Source: Laccaria trichodermophora (taxonomy: Eukaryota; Basidiomycota; Agaricomycetes; Agaricales; Hydnangiaceae). Taken from it: DNA of 64,000 nt. The notes beneath the pieces are model-generated. The model worked only from the letters and a program-made list of their open reading frames with translations, was not told the origin of the DNA and ran no database searches. Shown piece by piece: positions 12,145 through 21,726 of the stretch (position 1 is the first letter of the stretch; each line of letters begins with the position of its first letter). The stretch covers positions 804,262 to 868,261 of the forward strand of contig JACTVC010000011.1 in assembly GCA_018417955.1 (NCBI GenBank), given 5' to 3'. The translations under genes and the position numbers were made by a program.

Positions 12145-12578
12145 CTTGAATTCGAAATTGAATTGGTTACTTCTGACCGCTTCTAGATCTGCGAGATGGG
12201 GGGGACTAGGATGGGCTATCGATGCGCGCAGTTCACGGATGATTGAGGAGATGGCGCTTTTCGCTTGGGAAAGAGCGCGTTGCATAGCCCTTTGGATGAC
12301 CCTTGCCTCATGAGTTCGACTTGAGCTCCGCGTCAAATATTGAGCGCGACACTTTCAAGTTCAAAGGCAGCGGCTGCGGCAAGGCGCACCAATGGTGGCG
12401 AGGGCAGACCGAGGATCTCCCACATTAGTCATGGGAATCAGCTGACGTCCGGTGCCAGTCCAGATAACTTTCCGCACATCTATATCAGGATATACATGAA
12501 TAATAATAAAAGAGCAGCGTCGAAAGGGAAGGAAGAGGATAGGATGGTACGGGAATCTTGATTTGTGCGGTCTGGGAT
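12145..12578. other. Intergenic region upstream of RNase III
   Basis: About 430 bases lie between the 5' end of the RNase III gene and the 3' end of PAPS reductase; both run on the minus strand. The part 12145-12285 may be the N-terminal coding extension of RNase III. No other gene recognised. Confidence 0.4.
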
Positions 12579-13424
12579 TTAGCACTCATTCGACGTACCT
12601 GCAGCCGCGAGCCTCGCCTGCGCCTTCATCGCGAAATAATCTTTATGAAGTCCACATTCCGTCTTCTCCTTCCCAGCCCACCTCCCCGCCCTCTCATCTT
12701 GCCCCTCACCCACTTTAGACGTACTGTGCCAGTCTCCAACACTCCGATATCCTTGATCGAGCAATTTGTTTCGTGGGACTTTGTTTTCGGTGATATACCA
12801 CTCGACGAGGTGGAAGTTCCATGAGAAGAGAGGGTTCAATTTTAGTAAACCTGTAGAGTCGACTTCGAGAGGTTGGAGGGACGCGCGATCGCCGCCCTGG
12901 GATGCGCGACGACCTGTGATTACAGATTGCACGCCTAGTTCTTTGTATGCACGTCGAGCAGGTTCAACCTTTTGTTGGAGAGGCGTTAATAAAGAAATTC
13001 TCAGGAGTTTATAAGGCTGACAAACCTTGACAGCAAAGTCATATGAACTGTCATCCTTTTCCCAAAAATTTTCGCCATACTTCGCCTCAAAGTCCGCCAC
13101 GGTCTCGCATCCATCTGGCTTGTACACATGTACGGGGACGTTGTACCTGGATTTGACCTCTTCCACCAGTTCATAGGTCTCCGAAAAGTGATATAGGGTA
13201 TCGAGAAAAATCAGAGGTGGAGGTGATGATGTGAGCTTCGACAGCACATCAATGGCCACTAGGCCAGTCAGACCAAAGGCGGTTGTCTGGTGTAGTCCAG
13301 GGAGATAATCCAATGCCCATCCCAAAATCTCTTCTGGGGTCATTGGGGAGAGGTGGATGTTGATAGCGTCGAGATCCTCTTTCGAGAGGGGGAGTTGAAT
13401 GGGTTTTGAGATGTTGAGAGTCAT
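12579..13424 (-). CDS. MET16: PAPS reductase (phosphoadenylyl-sulfate reductase)
   Basis: Reduces 3'-phosphoadenylyl sulfate to sulfite with thioredoxin, in the cytosolic sulfate assimilation route to cysteine and methionine. One intron (about 12964-13029, donor GTTTGT, acceptor AAAAG) joins FAVKV to EPARRAY. The family features are PTTAFGLTGLV-like P-loop region (TTAFGLTGLVAIDVLSK), IFLDTLYHFSETYELVEE, VITGRRASQGGDRA, LLKLNPLFSWNFHLVEWYI and the C-terminal KTECGLH motif with the single redox cysteine. Length after splicing is about 260 residues, near the family norm. I take ATG 13424 (MTLNISKPIQLPLS); the frame is open further upstream but only to a GTG. The downstream neighbour is unrelated. 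Confidence 0.93.
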   Translation of the reverse strand: MTLNISKPIQLPLSKEDLDAINIHLSPMTPEEILGWALDYLPGLHQTTAFGLTGLVAIDVLSKLTSSPPPLIFLDTLYHFSETYELVEEVKSRYNVPVHVYKPDGCETVADFEAKYGENFWEKDDSSYDFAVKVCQPYKLLRISLLTPLQQKVEPARRAYKELGVQSVITGRRASQGGDRASLQPLEVDSTGLLKLNPLFSWNFHLVEWYITENKVPRNKLLDQGYRSVGDWHSTSKVGEGQDERAGRWAGKEKTECGLHKDYFAMKAQARLAAAGTSNEC

Positions 13425-13804
13425 ATTTCCGGTGGGTTGTAAGACGATAGAGGATGGGAATGGGGTGTAGATAGAAGAGACGGAAAAACGAGTAAATGTC
13501 GGATGGCTCACATCATATTTGCATCAGCCAATGACCTTTCTGACAAATCGAAACAAAAAGCTTCGTTTCCACGTGATCTAAAGAGATTATATTGCCAGTC
13601 CAGACGACGCTAGACGACGGTCGTCGTTGACGGAACCCCTTCATTATAGCTAGGTGCACCGTTTTATGGTGACCGAGTTTCCGGTGAACCTCGTGATTGT
13701 GACGCTCGAAGCTGTGGTCCATGTGTACCGAGCCAATCACAAGTGACGACGGAACAACCCCAATAAATTTCAACTCAACCCCAGCCAAACGCATATAAGA
13801 AACA
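13425..13804. promoter_or_regulatory. Divergent promoter region, PAPS reductase / TMEM135-like
   Basis: 380 bases between divergent genes. It contains a CACGTG hexamer (in tccaCGTGatc around 13570 only the half CACGTG is present), the kind of E-box bound by the sulfur regulators of the Cbf1 type in yeast. This assignment is only suggestive. No coding sequence recognised. Confidence 0.35.
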
Positions 13805-16030
13805 ATGTCGCTCGACCGTAGAGATAGCGATCCCTCAAACTCACCCTACATCTCGGGCGACTCATCGCCCTCACCCTCGATGCCTCAAAGCCCCGGAGAA
13901 GAAGCGAGGGAAGAGAAAGAAGGCGTTCATTTCACGCCCAAGCGCGCCATGGCCTCGTTTGAGAATCTTGTTGCGATGGCGAACCACCAGGAGAGGTTGA
14001 GGGAGGCGAGGAAGATGGTATGGAGGGATAAAGGCCAGCCGGTCGTCGCCGTTGAGACGTTGGAGGCGTGTCTTGAGCATGCGCTCACGGGCGGACTTCG
14101 TGAGCTTTTCGCGTCATTTTACATTGGCTTGTTCACTGAGAAGTACAAGGGTCCGCGACACTGGCATTCAATATGCGCGCGTGCTTGAACTTGGTTCTGG
14201 CTCTTCTTCGAATCCACAAAGTGCCAAGGTGCGCGAGAGCCCCTGAAAGATAGATATATACGTCTGATGTTATGTCCCAGAGATCACCGCTTCGCTATGA
14301 TACGGCACGCCGTTTTCGGTTCTGATACCTGGAGATTTGCAGCCATGCTTGGTGCGTCCTTTCCCTTGCCCAATTACCGTTGACCTCACATCCTTAACAG
14401 GGACATTCGCATCTATTTATAAGTTCCTCTTGAACGCCCTTCCTATCCTCATCCCCTCCATGAACCTAGGCCAGTCTGCGATAGAGGACGAAGATCTCGA
14501 ACAAGGTTCTACCCTGGAAGTTCCCCTTCAGAAAAGGAAAGCTCGACTCTCCTTGAGCGCACGCGCACAAATGCAAATGTCGTTAATTCGAAAGAGGACG
14601 AGGAGGTGGCATGCTGCTTTGGCTGGGGGTATTGCGGGGGGTTTGGCTATTATATGGGAGAAGCGTAGCCGACGAGGGATTATTGGGCAACAGATGTTTG
14701 TTCGGTGAGCTCAGAATTTACCTGACCAGTCGTGGTCATCGCCAACGTGCTTTCCTAGCGGATTGCAAGGATCCTATAACGCGTATACTACAAGCCGTAA
14801 CATCCGCGTTCCGAATGGTGATGTGCTAGTGTTCGCACTCGCGTAAGTATCTCGATTCTTTTAGGATTTCGACTCATTCACATTCTGGCATTAGCTGTGG
14901 TCAGATTCTTTATGGCTTCCTGCTAAGACCAGATACCCTTCCTAGATCATACACAACCTGGTAGGGTTTTCAACTACCCGAGATACGCCTCTGAACCCCT
15001 TGTTCACAGGATAGGACAAGCCGCCAAAGTCCCAGCAGAGTGTGTTCGAATGAACCATGACCTTGTTCGCGACGGCGTCTTCGACCTCGTAGACCTAGAC
15101 AAACTTGCACAACGAGACGTCTGTCCCTTTCCTTCCTTTACTCACCCACCAGACTGACCAAAAATGCAATCTAGGACATAACACGATTCAACAAATCTGA
15201 CCTCCTCTCCCTCCGCTCCCAATTCGTCAACCTCGTCCCAGGCGCCTCGGATACACGATACTTCCCTCACTACGCCCCCTGCTCTGCCGTCCATCCCGCG
15301 CTCTCCTCATGCGCTTCAGTGCCCCTCGATCGGTTCTTTGCCGTGTTCAAGTGGATGTTACCCATTTACGGTGCCCTGCACTTCGTACCAGCCGTGCTTT
15401 TCAAGCGCAAAGCGTTCGCTGAGGATCCGGGAAAGGTGCTCGTTAGAGCAGGCATGGGAAGTCTACGCAGCTCAGCGTTCTTGGGCGTGTTTGTTGTAAT
15501 TTATCAAAGTCTGTCCTTCATCCTCTCCCCTCATTCCCCCTTCATTCATTTTCTTTCAAACCAGCAATATACTGCTACAAACACAAACTCCACAAACTCC
15601 TCACCCTCCTCCGCACCGGCACCCTCCCCTCCAACATTCTCACAGCCCCACTCACCCGAATCCCCCAATGGCTCATCGACGTCCTCATCTCCAAGGCGTC
15701 GTTCTGGCTCCCTGGGTTCGCAGCTGGTTTGTCGTTGTTCGTAGAGGAGAAAAGGAGGCGGGGCGAGTTGGCGATGTACGTCCTCCCGAAGGGGTTGGAG
15801 AGCATTTGGGTTATGGCGCGTGGGAAGGGATGGGTGTTCAAGACGGGGAGATGGGGGGAGGTGTTGTTGACTTCGTTGGGGATGGCGATGGTTATGGTGA
15901 GTTTGCAGTTGTTTCGTTTTTTGTTTTGAAATACTGATGCGGGATGGTGTAGAGCACTTATCAGAACGACCCACAGCATCTGTCGGGCTTTGTTAGGCGA
16001 ATTATGTATCAGTTTATTGGTCCGAATTGA
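13805..16030 (+). CDS. TMEM135-like multi-pass membrane protein
   Basis: Animal TMEM135 is a multi-pass protein linked to peroxisomes, lipid droplets and mitochondria; fungal relatives are not well characterised. At least nine exons can be joined in phase. Exon 1 is Ser/Pro-rich (MSLDRRDSDPSNS). Then come SATLAFNMRACLNLVLALLR, GTFASIYKFLLNALPILIP, HAALAGGIAGGLAIIWEK and VLVFALACGQILYGFLLRPD. The later part has PLDRFFAVFKWMLPIYGALH, SSAFLGVFVVIYQ, and the conserved C-terminal region with WLIDVLISKASFWLPGFAAG and RGELAMYVLPKGLESIW. The CxAVHPxxxSC-like stretch CSAVHPALSSCA is a family hallmark. The stop is at 16028-16030 after FIGPN. Total is about 560 residues. The splice between GGL and RSATLAF uses donor GTGAGC at about 14099. 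Confidence 0.85.
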
Positions 16031-16136
16031 ATGCTGCATGTTGTATGTTAATTATTGGAGCTAGGGCTTCGTGTGGCCTCGTCCACTCCCTTTACAAGGC
16101 AAGGTTCAGCACGTTGGTCTTGGTGGGATGGCGAAA

Positions 16137-16241
16137 ACGCGTAGTTAGGGGCTGGCAGTGGACGCGTCAAGTCACATCAGCGTCACACGTGCATTTTCAA
16201 GGCTCATTACTACCAACCGCGCAAAGTTGGTGAAAACGCGT
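16137..16241. promoter_or_regulatory. Three ACGCGT (MluI cell-cycle box type) sites
   Basis: ACGCGT occurs at 16137, 16162 and 16236, all within 200 bases of the start codon at 16330. In yeasts this hexamer is the core bound by the MBF (Swi6-Mbp1/Res) factor that drives G1/S genes. Chance expectation is about one per 4 kb. Single copies also lie upstream of the two downstream paralogues (17438, 19525). Confidence 0.45.
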
Positions 16242-16329
16242 AAGGTCTGTCGTTTTTATGCGCTTTCACTCCGAATCTGAAGTTAGCAACCTCATACGTA
16301 TATCTTGCCAGGCGTCACATTCAAATTCA

Positions 16330-17298
16330 ATGAACAAATCAGGAAAGAAGCCACAGGCAACGGCGAAAAGCTCAGGGGTATTGAAAAAGAAGGATAATGT
16401 CCCAGCGGATAAATTTCAGAAGGATATGAAGCTGTTCATGGACGAGTTTGACGAGCCAGATCTTGACTTGAGCTTGGACGAAGAGCTTGCATCAAAAATG
16501 ACCAAAGAACGAATGCTCGAACAAATCGCCTCTCTCCCTGCAGACGAGACGCGGAAAATGTTGATGAAACTCCTCTCGGAAGGCCAGAGTGTGCGAGAGA
16601 CTATAAAGAGGGAACTCGTTAAAGTACGAATGGGCCCGGACGTCGCACCAGCAAAAAAGAAACGGGGTGCCGTGAAGGGTAAGAAATCTACACCATTTGA
16701 ATGGGTGGGCTCCTACGAAGCTTGTTCCACGGACCTGGCAGAGCAATGCGATGGGCCCGAAGACGGGGTGTTGAAGTTTACGTTTCTCCCATCTCTCGGC
16801 TCTTCCCACCTTTGGGGCTCGTTCGACATTGGTGTCATCAAGGGTGTCATCCGGTCCCTTGACCCTCCCCCACGCGTTATAGGCGACAAAATACACTTCA
16901 TCTGGAGGGGCCGAGATACTGGAGAAAGCGAGATGCTGCGCGACGACAACAAATATCGTGGTGTTGTTGTTTTTCTTGGGGATGCTGGGATTCAGGGGTC
17001 AATGGTCAGCGATGCTGTTTTTGAGCAGTTTAGTTTCTTTGGGAAGTTGAAGAAGAATATGACGAAGTTGGGGAAGAGTGAGCACCGGAGGAAGGTTGAG
17101 AAGATGAAGAGTGAGTGGAGGGGGTTGTGCGATAGCACGGAGAGACCTGATAGTCCGGCTGATTCGGATACGTCGTGGGGTCCTGCGGCTGGGGATAGTA
17201 GCGGAGACGAAGGTGAGGACAATGGGGGTGAAGGTGATGATCGTTCGGAAGAATCGAAAGACTCTGATGAGGAACGTGGTGGAGGGTGGAGTGGGTGA
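16330..17298 (+). CDS. Uncharacterised protein, tandem family copy 1
   Basis: I do not recognise a named domain. Single open frame of 322 residues from ATG 16330 (MNKSGKKPQ); an ATG at 16258 would add 24 residues. N-terminus is Lys-rich, then an acidic helix and a leucine/lysine helix (KMTKERMLEQIASLPADE). The core starts FEWVGSYEACSTD and continues SSHLWGSFDIGVIKGVIRSL, PPPRVIGDKIHFIWRGRD, VVVFLGDAGIQGSMVSD, FSFFGKLKKNM and EWRGLCDS. It alternates short beta-like segments. The tail is very acidic (Asp/Glu/Ser/Gly). The same core occurs in the two genes downstream, so this is a three-member tandem family. Bipartite Lys clusters hint at a nuclear protein, which is inference only. Confidence 0.75.
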   Translation: MNKSGKKPQATAKSSGVLKKKDNVPADKFQKDMKLFMDEFDEPDLDLSLDEELASKMTKERMLEQIASLPADETRKMLMKLLSEGQSVRETIKRELVKVRMGPDVAPAKKKRGAVKGKKSTPFEWVGSYEACSTDLAEQCDGPEDGVLKFTFLPSLGSSHLWGSFDIGVIKGVIRSLDPPPRVIGDKIHFIWRGRDTGESEMLRDDNKYRGVVVFLGDAGIQGSMVSDAVFEQFSFFGKLKKNMTKLGKSEHRRKVEKMKSEWRGLCDSTERPDSPADSDTSWGPAAGDSSGDEGEDNGGEGDDRSEESKDSDEERGGGWSG

Positions 17299-17663
17299 CT
17301 TGTCTGTAAACAATGATCGATGATCTTATGAACGGAGAAACTTATTTCGGACTATTCTTCAAATCAACGGATGCTTGCTGTAAATTGGTATTCGCCAGCT
17401 ATATACTCGTCCTCCATGATCTTGACGGACGCCTCCAACGCGTCAATTATCGAAGTTCCTACGTCACGTGATCGTGTTGTGAGTCGCGGCCCACTTTTCA
17501 AATTCATCATCCCCGCTTTCTCCTTGTTCATTCCATCGCCTGTGGGTGAATTCGGTAGTTATTCTCATAATTTTGTGGACTGAGATGATCTGATAAAGAC
17601 TTGAAGGGAAGGATATCTACAAAAAGAAGAACATTCAAGACGTGCGAGGTCATAGGGCTCGAG
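17299..17663. promoter_or_regulatory. Intergenic region between family copies 1 and 2
   Basis: 365 bases with one ACGCGT at 17438 and a CACGTG-containing TCACGTGATC at about 17464. It may include an unseen 5' exon of copy 2, whose N-terminus is shorter than its paralogues'. Confidence 0.35.
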
Positions 17664-18563
17664 ATGAAGGAGAAAGGCGAGAATACCATGAAGACGTTTT
17701 TGGACGGGATCGACAAAGCAGTCACCCGCCGCTTGGCGAAGGAACTGAAGCTTCTCGTCAAAATGACGAAAGCACGATCGCGCAAGGAGATCGCGACCCT
17801 GCCTGAGGACGAGGCGCGCAAACTCCTAACAAAACTTCTAACGGATATCCAAAAGGTCGAAAAGCCGTTCAGAGGGGAAATGATCTGCTTCCACCTGCGA
17901 GTCGATGAAGAAGAAAGGAGGACTCCGAAGGCTCGTCCCACGAAGCGCAGGAAGGTTCCGCCCCTTGAATGGGCGGGTGCGTACGACGTCTATGCCCCAA
18001 AGCTTTCGGAAGAGCATCAAGAGGCAAGAAAAGTTCTTTCCTTGGAAACTGGGCCATCGTCCACCGCCTCCCAATTATGGGCTTCCTTCGACTTTGGCGT
18101 CGTTCAGGGCATCCTTCGCTCGGTCAGCCCTCCTCCCAAAGCTGCTTGCGATAAGGCCTATTTTTTGTGGCGCGGAAAGATCAAAGGCGAAATGAAGTTT
18201 GGCGACGAAAATATAGGGGTCATCACCTTCCTCGGCGATGGAAAAATTCAAGGTTCGATGGATGGCGCGGGCTTCACCAAATTCAATTTCTTTGGGAGGC
18301 TCAAGACCACAATGGCTGGGATTGGAGAGAAAGCGCATCTCACAAAGGTCACCGGTTGGAAAAGGCAGTGGAGGGGAATAAATGCGAGTTTGCGTGATAT
18401 GGAAATGCGCCAGAGACACGGACAATATTCAAGAGGCGAAAGTGAACGCCCGGATAGTCCGGCTGTTTCGGATACAACAGCGGCGTCGGATGAGGAGGGG
18501 TCGGAGGACGACGAGGATGAGGAGAACTCAGATGGCGAAGGCTCGGACGACGGGGGCAGATAA
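17664..18563 (+). CDS. Uncharacterised protein, tandem family copy 2
   Basis: Paralogue of the genes on each side. 299 residues from ATG 17664 (MKEKGENTMKTF); the frame is open upstream without an ATG, so a 5' exon is possible. It has the same order: a helix ending KEIATLPEDEARKLLTKLL, a short basic linker (ARPTKRRKVPP) and the core LEWAGAYDVYAPKLSE. The core continues LWASFDFGVVQGILRSVSP, KAYFLWRGKIKGEMKF, GVITFLGDGKIQGSMDG, FNFFGRLKTTM and RQWRGIN. The C-terminal tail is acidic (SDEEGSEDDEDEENSDGE). Relative to copy 3 it lacks the N-terminal domain of about 200 residues. Function unknown. Confidence 0.72.
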   Translation: MKEKGENTMKTFLDGIDKAVTRRLAKELKLLVKMTKARSRKEIATLPEDEARKLLTKLLTDIQKVEKPFRGEMICFHLRVDEEERRTPKARPTKRRKVPPLEWAGAYDVYAPKLSEEHQEARKVLSLETGPSSTASQLWASFDFGVVQGILRSVSPPPKAACDKAYFLWRGKIKGEMKFGDENIGVITFLGDGKIQGSMDGAGFTKFNFFGRLKTTMAGIGEKAHLTKVTGWKRQWRGINASLRDMEMRQRHGQYSRGESERPDSPAVSDTTAASDEEGSEDDEDEENSDGEGSDDGGR

Positions 18564-18789
18564 TAATAAGTTTGCGGGGCATTTTGACCATATTCAAATA
18601 AGCAGCGGGCCTTTTGAGATTTGGGAACCAGCTGGAGAACATCCCGGTCTGGGGCTTTCGGAATTCCCTGTGTTCACTGTTGTAACACAACTAATGAGTG
18701 ATGGAATGAAACATTGATTTTGATGGGTTATATAATGAATCAACTTTTGAATTGACTGTCGCAGAACACGACGACCGCAGCACCCATGT
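18564..18789. other. Intergenic, 3' of family copy 2
   Basis: Short spacer between the stop of copy 2 and the transposable element; no gene seen. Confidence 0.4.
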
Positions 18790-18819
18790 TACAGTCGTGG
18801 ACAAGCAAAGCCCACTAAT
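18790..18819 (+). repeat. Left terminal inverted repeat of MITE
   Basis: Perfect match to the reverse complement of 19444-19473; begins TACAGTCGTGG. Confidence 0.88.
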
Positions 18820-19443
18820 TTGATATCTCGGTAAATAATGTATCTAGAGCTGAGATTTTTCCAGATTCTGGCTCGGATTTGCGAAATGCGTCGAAAAACG
18901 CATCTCCGAAGTTTTTCCCACGAGGAATTGGCGTGGCCAAAATTTTGGACCAAAAAACTGCAACATTTAAGAAGAAAAACAGGTCGAAACTGGCCAGAAA
19001 TTATTGAAAGTTGGTACCTGTGCTGGGCTTCGGCTGGAAGCTACTCAGAAAGGGCAAAGAATCTATCAGAAAAAGGGATTTCCCTGCATTTCGAAAGCCT
19101 AGTGTGATGGAATTTCTTAGTCCCGTGATAGATGTCACATCAAAGTGACTAAATGCCCAATTTGGGTCAATGTTTGGCAATTTTTTCCAGAAGAACCGCT
19201 CGATAAATTGTTTAGAAACTTGATGGGCAGATTGTTCTCCGTGAAAGGAAGCGATTCCGCTATTTTTCATATTTTTCTTGGCACTTTTTGGTGTCCGGCC
19301 ATAATTTTAGGGTCTATTTCTGTATATGGCCATTTTCTCCAAAACGGCTCGTGAGACTTGGCTGAAATTTGGCCAGAAGCTTCCCTCAACCTATCTGCAT
19401 GTTTTCCGGGCACTTTGGTAGCCATCAATACATTTCCATTTTT

Positions 19444-19473
19444 ATTAGTGGGCTTTGCTTGTCCACGACTGTA
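19444..19473 (-). repeat. Right terminal inverted repeat of MITE
   Basis: Perfect reverse complement of 18790-18819; ends CCACGACTGTA. Confidence 0.88.
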
Positions 19474-19580
19474 GACCTTCTGGCAGAAAGTTGCATTGAA
19501 GTTTCCAAATTCAGGTCGTCACGAACGCGTCAGTCTCATTCACGTGGTCGCGTCACAAGTTAACTTTGTCTCCTGCCATC

Positions 19581-20948
19581 ATGTCTTCAAATTGGGGTTA
19601 CAAACAAGAATACGCTCCCGCTATCTCTAGGGACGGGTTTACATGCAGAGGCAACAGATTTTACGTGGTTGTTGAAGGAAACAACCACGAACGCGAGGGG
19701 GCTCAACAATTGTACAACCTTCTCACATACACACCGCCGCCACCAACTCTGACCAAGAAAGGCACGGTAGCGAAGAGACAGCCAATTCCGCACAAGGATC
19801 ACGCGGCTCACTTCTATTGTGCGCAACTCATCCATTATGGACTGAAGCCCTTGAAAACAAGGGAACCCGCAAAAAAGAGGCTTCTGGCGGCATTTGGGGC
19901 AGGACAAACGTTGTCGGTTCCGGCTAGTACCTTGCAACTTGAAATTGCCATGAAAGAAGAGTGGAAGAAGGCGAATGAGGTGGCGGAGAAGAAGTACAAG
20001 GAAGAGGCGGTGGAGAGAGATCGTAGAGATAGGGAGGAGAGACACCAAAGAGACATTCGGGAGAAGGAGCGGAGGGAGAAGCAGCAAGAAGAGCAAAAAA
20101 CCATGATGAAAGAATTTTTTGGTGTTTTCGATGCCGCTGCAGTTGATGATTCCGATGAGGACGAACCGGAGGCCCCAAGGCTAAGCAAGGCACAGATGCG
20201 CAAGGAAATAGCTTCCCTCTCCAATGATCAGATGCGCAAACTCCTCGTCAAACTACTCGCTGATGTTCCTGAGGTCGAGGATGTCATGAAGAACGAGATT
20301 GAGAAAGCTCAAGCTCAAGGGCGAAAATCGAAGGCAAAAACTAAGGCTGGCCCATCAAAGAATCAAAAGGCTCTCTCTGTCGCCCAGTGGAAAGGATCAT
20401 ATACCGTCTATGCCCCAAAGCTTGCGGATAACTGGGACGACGCCGAGGGACCGCTGGAACTGGAGGTCTATCCATCTGCTAAATCATCTCACCTTTGGGC
20501 CGCGTTCAATTTTGGCATAATTTCTGGTGTCATGCGCTCATCTGATGCTCCCCCAAAGGCTGTAGGAGACAAGATCCATTTTTTTTGGAGAGGTAGAGAG
20601 AGTGGAGAGGGAGAGATGACCTTTGCGGATCGCAATAAGGGTGCCATCACTTTTCTTGGGGATGGAAAAATACATGCTCGCATGACGGGCGATCTCTGCG
20701 GCAAATTTGAATTCTTTGGAAAGCAATGCGCCGTGAAGAAAAATCCCGGAAACCCTGTTGAGAAGGTATCGGAATGGAAACAGGAGTGGAGGGGGATAAA
20801 CTGGTCCTCGTACAACGCTGCCAGCCAGGCAAGATGGGGTAAATGGGGAGGGGAGGGGAAGATTGATGGTCCGGCGTATTCGGACACGTCAGAAGAGCGT
20901 CCTGATTCCGACGACGATGAAGACAGTGAGATGTATTTTGTGATGTAG
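19581..20948 (+). CDS. Uncharacterised protein, tandem family copy 3 with extra N-terminal domain
   Basis: Longest member, 455 residues from ATG 19581 (MSSNWGYKQEYAPAIS). Residues 1-125 form an extra N-terminal part absent from copies 1 and 2 (FTCRGNRFYVVVEGNNHERE, HYGLKPLKTREPAKKRLLAA). A long charged helix follows (about 130-180, alternating Glu/Arg/Lys: EKERREKQQEEQ), probably a single alpha helix or coiled coil. The shared helix (MRKEIASLSNDQMRKLLVKL) and core come next: AQWKGSYTVYAPKLADN, SSHLWAAFNFGIISGVMRSS, KIHFFWRGRESGEGEM, GAITFLGDGKIHARMTG and EWRGINWSSYN. The tail is short and acidic. The core's strong conservation among the copies suggests a folded domain. Function unknown. Confidence 0.78.
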   Translation: MSSNWGYKQEYAPAISRDGFTCRGNRFYVVVEGNNHEREGAQQLYNLLTYTPPPPTLTKKGTVAKRQPIPHKDHAAHFYCAQLIHYGLKPLKTREPAKKRLLAAFGAGQTLSVPASTLQLEIAMKEEWKKANEVAEKKYKEEAVERDRRDREERHQRDIREKERREKQQEEQKTMMKEFFGVFDAAAVDDSDEDEPEAPRLSKAQMRKEIASLSNDQMRKLLVKLLADVPEVEDVMKNEIEKAQAQGRKSKAKTKAGPSKNQKALSVAQWKGSYTVYAPKLADNWDDAEGPLELEVYPSAKSSHLWAAFNFGIISGVMRSSDAPPKAVGDKIHFFWRGRESGEGEMTFADRNKGAITFLGDGKIHARMTGDLCGKFEFFGKQCAVKKNPGNPVEKVSEWKQEWRGINWSSYNAASQARWGKWGGEGKIDGPAYSDTSEERPDSDDDEDSEMYFVM

Positions 20949-21726
20949 CATCTTGACCTCGGTCATCTGGAATTGGATGCAAAGGAAACAAGTCTAAAGA
21001 AGGGACGAAAAAACTAGTGCATTCGCATATAACCAGGAAATAAACCTTTAGAATAATTTTCAATCCAACATTCACCACATGAAGTCTCCCAGACCGCCAC
21101 TTTCAAGTTGGCCGTGATGCGGCACCGTGGTCCAGCCGTCGAAGCGACAAAGTCGGAAGATCCAGTCGTCTTTAATTCTCCTGATGAATTTTATGAGGCG
21201 GTAGTTGTTTCTGATAGTAAACTGAATCCTTCCACTCGCAATGACAGCTCAGCTACGTCCTCGATCCAGCTTAAGTGTGCCTTCAGTTACGGCAGTAAAA
21301 CTCCAGCTCCATGAACTTTGCAAGCAAAACTTCACTAAGAGATGCTTGATTCTAGCTTTGTAAAATCATCGTAAAGGGCCTGCATAGCCGTGTTGTTTTA
21401 CGGGGGAATGGTCCATCGCATAGGGAATCGGGAAACTTGTAATGCCCTCCTTCAAGTTGTCTGCAACCATTGGGTCAGAATGCTTGCACTCAAGTCGAAA
21501 AACAAATGCACAGACACCACCAAGTCGTACTCCCACTTACGTCACTCCCAACCCTTATATTATGCCCAACAAAGCAACAACAAAGTGTAGCCAGCACGCA
21601 TGCACTTGTGGAGGGACCAGGAGAAGGAGGAGGAAATGAGTCCGTGAGAACTTCGAATTTCGGCGTTTTCCGCATGCGATAAGATTATCATTGACTTGAC
21701 CTTGACCTCCAGGACGACTGATCAGT
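20949..21726. other. Intergenic region between family copy 3 and ITPase copy 1
   Basis: About 780 bases. The only coding candidate is a weak 65-codon frame at 21117-21314, listed separately. No repeat or RNA recognised. Confidence 0.4.
21117..21314 (+). CDS. Doubtful small open frame
   Basis: 65 codons from ATG 21117 (MRHRGPAVEATKSED) to TGA at 21312. No recognised motif and no paralogue in the window. It may be chance or a gene fragment; kept only because the stretch is otherwise empty. Confidence 0.2.
   Translation: MRHRGPAVEATKSEDPVVFNSPDEFYEAVVVSDSKLNPSTRNDSSATSSIQLKCAFSYGSKTPAP

Larger units (their letters stand above)
18790..19473. mobile_element. 684-bp MITE, Tc1/mariner type, with perfect 30-bp terminal repeats
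   Basis: Positions 18790-18819 and 19444-19473 are perfect reverse complements over 30 bases. The outermost bases are TA on both sides followed inward by CAGTCGTGGACAAGC. TA target duplication and a CAGT terminus are typical of Tc1/mariner elements. The interior has no long open frame and no transposase motif, so it is non-autonomous. It sits in the intergenic space between copies 2 and 3 of the tandem family and ends about 110 bases before the start of copy 3. Confidence 0.85.

Noticed and set aside
15546..16039. Minus-strand frames of about 150 codons over the TMEM135-like gene
   Set aside because: Antisense of well-supported exons.
19587..20224. Minus-strand Leu/Ser-rich frames over family copy 3
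   Set aside because: Antisense of the charged-helix region; membrane-like look is an artefact of reverse complement Glu/Lys codons.
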